This document shows positions 6,408 through 9,277 of a stretch of DNA of 9,277 nucleotides, one piece after another; positions within the stretch are counted from its first letter, which is position 1; each line of letters starts with the position of its first letter. Under the pieces are notes generated by a model. The model had not been told where the DNA came from, searched no databases, and was given only the letters and a program-made list of their open reading frames with translations. The stretch is from Xanthomonas translucens pv. translucens DSM 18974. GTDB taxonomy: Bacteria; Pseudomonadota; Gammaproteobacteria; Xanthomonadales; Xanthomonadaceae. Where the stretch lies: NCBI RefSeq assembly GCF_000331775.1, contig NZ_CAPJ01000506.1, forward strand, positions 1-9,277, read 5' to 3'. The position numbers were made by a program, and so were the translations under genes.

Positions 6408-8072
6408 ATGCGACCCATCAATCTCGCGCGCACGCCACAAACCCCAGCGGAAATTCCGCAGCACGCCGAATCGAGTACGAGCGCAGCACCTGGCGAGCGG
6501 ACGCCGCCACTTGACCAAACGCGACGCACTTCCGGCCTGCTCGGCGGCCTGTTCAGATGTTTGCCTGGCCGGCGCGCACGCCATCCGTCAACGCTACCGC
6601 AGCGCGATGAAGGACCTGCGGACCCGTTCCAGTCGCACGTATTGCCGCAGCTGGACTCTGGCGAACGCGCGCGCTCGCAATCGTTACACAGAGCCGAGTC
6701 CGATCCCCGCGTCGCGTCGCAAGAAGCCGCAGCGCTGCTGGAGCTTGCAACGTTTTCCAACGCCACCTCATTGAATATCGAACGCATACAGCTGCCACGG
6801 CTCCCGGAGCAGACGTTCCGCCTTTCGCATCTTCAAACTATGGTGATCAGGGAAACTGGCCTGGAGGAACTTCCCGAGTCCATCGGCGACCTGACCAACC
6901 TGCGGACATTGACGTTATCTCACAATCCGATCAGCGCGCTGCCTGCGTCCATTTCCGGGCTGGAGCAGTTGCTAGAACTCTCCGTCATCTCCTGTCCCAA
7001 CTTGTCCGAACTCCCCAAGGATCTTGCGATCCGCAACGCATCTGGCCAGCGCGTAGGATTGGTCAAATTGCAGACGCTAGAGCTGTCGAACACCGGTGTC
7101 CGCTCGCTTCCACGGTCCCTCCGGTACATGAAGGATTTGAAGGAAATAAAGATCACCGATTCACCACTTGACGGACTCGACAGCAGCATTCATGGCCTGC
7201 CCAAACTGGAAAAGTTGGACCTGAGTGGCTGCAAGGAGTTGGAGCGATATCCGCGGATTGTTCAAGCGCTAGCGCCACTGAAGAAAATCATTCTAAGAAA
7301 CTGCAGTAAGCTGAGCTCGTTGCCGCATGATATACATAGGCTTTCGCAACTTCAGGAGCTCGACCTGCGTGGTTGCGATAATCTGCGAGCGCTGCCTGTC
7401 AGTATTTTTCGGCTACCTGCGGATTGCACGATCCTAGTTCCACCACGTCTGCAAAATCAACTCAACCGACTCCGGTCTCTCCGTCCCGAGGCGCTGCCGG
7501 CCCGGATGGCCGCGGGTGCATCGTCCTATGCCGCTACGTCCAGCAATCGGGGGGCGCAAGAACAAGCGCGCAAGAGGATCGATGACACCGCGCACTCCCT
7601 GTTGGATATGGTGCTCAATGAAAGAAATCCCTTCGTTGCGGGTGCTCCTTTTTTCATTCGGCAAGAACGCTCCGATGAAACTTTCGCCACTCTGGGTGGC
7701 GTATCTTCGATCGCTATGATGCTCGATGAAAGCAAAAGCCCTTACTTTCTCCAGAAGTTGGCGAGGATGGCGCAAAGCTTGCGCGAACGCGCAATCAACA
7801 GCGGCACCGAGGCAAGCGATCTTGATGCCGCCACAAACGATTGGAAGGCGCTGAAGAATTCACATCTGGGCATCGTTGATGAGAACGGTGAATATATATT
7901 TCGTGGTGATAGCGAGATCAATATAGTCAATCTGTCTAAGGCGGTTCAGATGTGGAGGAGCCGGGAAATGCTCGTTCTTGAGGATCCGGGAGATCGCGAA
8001 CACTTTCCCGAAATATCGCTTCATATTCCGGATGAGGTGCACGAAGCGCACGAAGATGCTGGAAATGATTAA
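6408..8072 (+). CDS. Leucine-rich-repeat type III effector, XopL/XopAE type
   Basis: Predicted effector injected into plant cells by the Hrp type III system. From ATG 6408 it has 554 residues; an open frame from 6291 exists, but it would place the PIP box inside coding sequence. Residues 1 to about 110 are Ser/Pro/Thr/Arg-rich and low in structure, with no Sec signal, as expected for a type III secretion/translocation region. About residues 115-349 form an LRR domain of roughly eight repeats, for example LQTLELSNTGVRSLPRSL and LQELDLRGCDNLRALPVSI, ending in a cap with ILVPPRLQ at 342-349. This repeat and cap style is that of XopL, XopAE/HpaF and PopC. Residues about 380-554 form a separate, LRR-free domain containing NPFVAGAPFFI. 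In XopL the equivalent C-terminal domain is an E3 ubiquitin ligase; whether this one is the same fold cannot be decided by eye. G/C falls to 27 of 60 at 7261-7320 and codons such as ATA appear, pointing to foreign origin. It is monocistronic, with IS debris directly downstream. Confidence 0.85.
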   Translation: MRPINLARTPQTPAEIPQHAESSTSAAPGERTPPLDQTRRTSGLLGGLFRCLPGRRARHPSTLPQRDEGPADPFQSHVLPQLDSGERARSQSLHRAESDPRVASQEAAALLELATFSNATSLNIERIQLPRLPEQTFRLSHLQTMVIRETGLEELPESIGDLTNLRTLTLSHNPISALPASISGLEQLLELSVISCPNLSELPKDLAIRNASGQRVGLVKLQTLELSNTGVRSLPRSLRYMKDLKEIKITDSPLDGLDSSIHGLPKLEKLDLSGCKELERYPRIVQALAPLKKIILRNCSKLSSLPHDIHRLSQLQELDLRGCDNLRALPVSIFRLPADCTILVPPRLQNQLNRLRSLRPEALPARMAAGASSYAATSSNRGAQEQARKRIDDTAHSLLDMVLNERNPFVAGAPFFIRQERSDETFATLGGVSSIAMMLDESKSPYFLQKLARMAQSLRERAINSGTEASDLDAATNDWKALKNSHLGIVDENGEYIFRGDSEINIVNLSKAVQMWRSREMLVLEDPGDREHFPEISLHIPDEVHEAHEDAGND

Positions 8073-8163
8073 GAGCCTTTAGCAAAACCACTTCAGGGTT
8101 GTAGCTGCGGTGAAAAAACGAGGCCATGGCGAGGCAGAAATAGACCCGAATCATTCCTGGCTC
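8073..8163. other. Junction between effector gene and IS remnant
   Basis: No gene is visible. If the transposase remnant downstream kept its end, the terminal inverted repeat of the element should fall in this stretch, perhaps from the GGGTTGTAGC at 8096-8105. That is inference from the remnant's stop position; only one end would be present, so it cannot be confirmed here. No T-tailed hairpin for the effector transcript is seen. Confidence 0.35.
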
Positions 8164-8390
8164 TCAGCTGTGGAAATCTCTCGCTGCGGGCAAAACCGGC
8201 TCCGGACAGGCGTGCATTGCAGCATGACTGTGGCAAGTCCTGGAGGCAGTCCGCGCAAATGTAATCTGCGATTGAAACGGTAGGCGGCTTCGGGTAGCCA
8301 GGCCGTTTGTATTTGCCTTGCGCGATGGGGTGATGCACGCTGCTGATGGCACGTTTGAGAGAATTGCCGACCACCACGTTGCCCCGCCGT
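8164..8390 (-). pseudogene. Frameshifted C-terminal remnant of an ISXo5/IS1595-family transposase
   Basis: Reading the minus strand, three frames together restore the C-terminal end of an ISXO2-like DDE transposase. One frame gives GNVVVGNSLKRAISSVHH followed by PIAQGKYK, matching the family's KRAI..xYHAIxQxKYARRYLAEA region. A second gives YRFNRRLHLRGLPPGL, matching the YRFNRRFxLREMLPRL motif. A third gives ACPEPVLPAARDFHS and a stop at 8166-8164, matching the usual C-terminus. At least two frameshifts separate them, and the N-terminal and catalytic parts are absent, so it cannot be functional. The family match is from memory of its conserved C-terminal motifs. The remnant lies between the effector gene and ssrA and marks past IS activity in this islet. 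Confidence 0.7.
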
Positions 8391-8597
8391 GCGGCAGGCG
8401 TCTCGATTGCAGCACGACCGCCACTAGTGTCCAGCGTCTTCCGGCCGACGCAAGCAAGCCAGTCCAGCCCTGGGCGGCGTCGTCCCCGGCCGTTCAGCGG
8501 GCGGATGAGCAAGCGGTAACCTGTCAATGGGGGGGGCAGTCAGCGCGCACAAGAACGCTGGCATGCAGTCCGCTGGGGCGCTTCAGACAAAACGATA
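8391..8597. other. Degraded intergenic DNA, no gene recognised
   Basis: Open frames here on both strands lack ribosome binding sites and recognisable domains. An eight-base G run lies at 8529-8536. The stretch may be further IS or island debris, but no motif supports that directly. Confidence 0.4.
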
Positions 8598-8632
8598 CCT
8601 CAGACGATACCTGGAAGGGGTATCGTTTGAGG
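8598..8632 (-). terminator. 14-bp hairpin downstream of ssrA, possible transcript end
   Basis: CCTCAGACGATACC at 8598-8611 pairs with GGTATCGTTTGAGG at 8619-8632 over 14 positions with a single G.T mismatch and a seven-base loop. On the minus strand it lies 62 bases past the tmRNA CCA end and is followed by a short TATCGTTTTG stretch, so it could end the tmRNA precursor transcript. A third copy of ACGATACCT at 8592-8600 precedes it in direct orientation. The weak T-run leaves room for another role, such as a protein-binding or recombination site. Confidence 0.45.
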
Positions 8633-8651
8633 CTCGTAAATCACCAATAAA

Positions 8652-8688
8652 CCTTGCAAAATCAAGCGGCTTAGGCTGGTTTTGCAGG
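8652..8688 (-). terminator. A/T-rich hairpin directly after the tmRNA 3' end
   Basis: TGCAAAA at 8655-8661 and TTTTGCA at 8680-8686 form a 7-bp stem, extendable by CC/GG with one bulge, around an 18-base loop. It begins about seven bases after the mature 3' end in the direction of tmRNA transcription and is followed by GGTTTATT. It may help processing or termination of pre-tmRNA; the stem is weak. Confidence 0.3.
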
Positions 8689-8694
8689 TGAGAA

Positions 8695-9046
8695 TGGTGG
8701 AGGTGGGCGGAATCGAACCGCCGTCCGAAGGCACTCCATCCCCGGCACTACATGCTTAGCTCATCGTTGGATCTCATCCCGGAACAGCACGATGTGCGAA
8801 GCGCATCCCGGGACCAGCCTGCTTCATTTAGCCAATGGCTGACAGGCAGCCACCACCGGCGATTCCGTGATAATGACCCTACGTCGCGAGCACGGACACA
8901 AGCGATTTCGGGGCTAGGCCTTAAGCGGCCAGTGCGTAGTTGTCGTCGTTGGCAACTATAAGTTTGCTGCTGGATTTACGAGGAAAGCGGCCCCCTCGGC
9001 ATGCGCCAAGCGATTTTGCAACCCCCGTCGAAACCAGTGCACCCCC
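8695..9046 (-). ncRNA. ssrA: Transfer-messenger RNA (tmRNA)
   Basis: One-piece tmRNA of 352 nt that, with SmpB, rescues stalled ribosomes and tags the unfinished peptide for proteolysis. The 5' end reads GGGGGTGCACTGGTTTCGAC (from 9046) and the 3' end has the T arm GGTTCGATTCC and an encoded CCA at 8697-8695. The acceptor stem pairs GGGGGTG with CACCTCC, with one G.U. The internal reading frame, from GCC at 8953 to TAA at 8921, encodes ANDDNYALAA. It is transcribed opposite to the effector gene and ends next to IS debris. Ends are set by the acceptor stem and encoded CCA, so they should be exact within a base or two. Confidence 0.97.
8921..8953 (-). other. tmRNA tag-peptide reading frame, ANDDNYALAA
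   Basis: The resume codon is GCC at 8953-8951 and the stop TAA at 8923-8921. Ten codons give ANDDNYALAA, ending in the ALAA signal recognised by ClpXP/ClpAP in other proteobacteria. The upstream sequence GCAAACTTATAGTT is the usual resume-site context. Confidence 0.93.
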
Positions 9047-9074
9047 GGGGAAAACGTAAAACGCTGACGGACAC

Positions 9075-9103
9075 AGTGTAGGGATCGGGGAGGGCAGTCA
9101 CAA
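9075..9103 (-). promoter_or_regulatory. Sigma70-type promoter of ssrA
   Basis: On the minus strand, TTGTGA (9103-9098) is followed after exactly 17 bases by TACACT (9080-9075). Transcription would begin about 20-25 bases upstream of the mature 5' end at 9046, consistent with a precursor trimmed by RNase P. Sequence match is good for a GC-rich genome; no activator site is apparent. Confidence 0.65.
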
Positions 9104-9194
9104 GCCTTGCGGCAAAGGCGGCTTAAGCTGGCTTCACTCGGCGCGGCCGCTACCGGCATGTGCCGACGGATCTCCCCAGGCATGGAGCACCGCT

Positions 9195-9277
9195 ATGGCA
9201 ACCAGGCAACAGCGTGCGCGCGCCGGCGGACGGGCGCAGAAGCGAGCGGCCGCGGCCGCGACGGCAGCGCCAAAACC
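9195..9277 (+). CDS. Start of a basic, alanine-rich protein, cut by the window end
   Basis: ATG 9195 has GGAG at 9184-9187, seven bases upstream, and stays open for 27 codons to the end of the window. The product starts MATRQQRARAGGRAQKRAA and is rich in Ala and Arg; I do not recognise the family. It is divergent from ssrA with about 150 bases between them. An alternative start at 9182 in another frame (MEHRYGNQ) is also open and has slightly higher G/C at third positions, but lacks a clear ribosome binding site. Which frame is real cannot be settled from this fragment. Confidence 0.4.
   Translation, partial: MATRQQRARAGGRAQKRAAAAATAAPK

Noticed and set aside
8093..8527. Minus-strand 144-codon frame as an intact gene
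   Set aside because: Only a middle segment resembles a transposase end and its continuation is in other frames, so it is part of a pseudogene, not an intact protein.
8695..8720. Direct repeat of the ssrA 3' end as an att pair
   Set aside because: I looked for a second copy of TGGTGGAGGTGGGCG in the window and saw none, so no att site is reported.
9154..9165. Near-palindrome CGGCATGTGCCG as an operator
   Set aside because: It has only five paired bases per arm with a two-base centre, which is expected by chance in GC-rich DNA.

Overview
The window looks like chromosome of a high-GC plant-associated gammaproteobacterium of the Xanthomonadaceae, most likely Xanthomonas. Four independent signs point there: an RND-SDR-OMF gene order like the smeW-smeU2-smeX part of Stenotrophomonas maltophilia smeU1VWU2X; a perfect HrpX-type PIP box (TTCGC-N15-TTCGC) in front of a leucine-rich-repeat protein that looks like a type III effector; a decayed ISXo5/IS1595-type transposase; and a one-piece proteobacterial tmRNA with the tag ANDDNYALAA. 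No database search was possible, so species and orthology are inferred from recognised motifs and gene order.

Layout. (1) 1-5435, plus strand: a tight drug-efflux operon. It holds an inner-membrane RND transporter (78-3230), a short-chain dehydrogenase/reductase (3262-3996) and an outer-membrane-factor lipoprotein (3990-5435, overlapping the SDR stop by 7 nt). The periplasmic adaptor is expected just upstream, outside the window. (2) 5436-6309: a mostly non-coding spacer with a strong GC-rich hairpin (5538-5579) and one small minus-strand gene of 57 codons (5722-5895) of unknown function. (3) 6310-8072: PIP box, ribosome binding site and a 554-residue LRR effector of the XopL/XopAE type. Its base composition drops well below that of the pump operon (27 of 60 G/C at 7261-7320 against 44 of 60 at 4441-4500), which suggests horizontal acquisition. 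(4) 8073-8694: degraded mobile-element DNA, with the frameshifted C-terminal end of an IS1595-family transposase on the minus strand and two hairpins beyond the tmRNA 3' end. (5) 8695-9046, minus strand: ssrA (tmRNA), with a good sigma70-type promoter upstream at 9075-9103. (6) From about 9195, plus strand: the start of a divergent gene cut by the window end.

Taken together, a core efflux operon and the core ssrA gene flank an accessory islet holding a type III effector and IS debris, ending close to the 3' end of ssrA, a classic integration hotspot. The pump operon should move drugs or toxic metabolites from inner membrane to outside, with the SDR probably handling a reactive carbonyl or redox-active substrate. 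The effector is predicted to be switched on with the Hrp type III secretion system and to act inside plant cells. I saw no CRISPR array, no intact integrase and no intact transposase. The most interesting points are the effector's C-terminal domain, the effector/IS/ssrA islet, and the dehydrogenase embedded in the pump operon.
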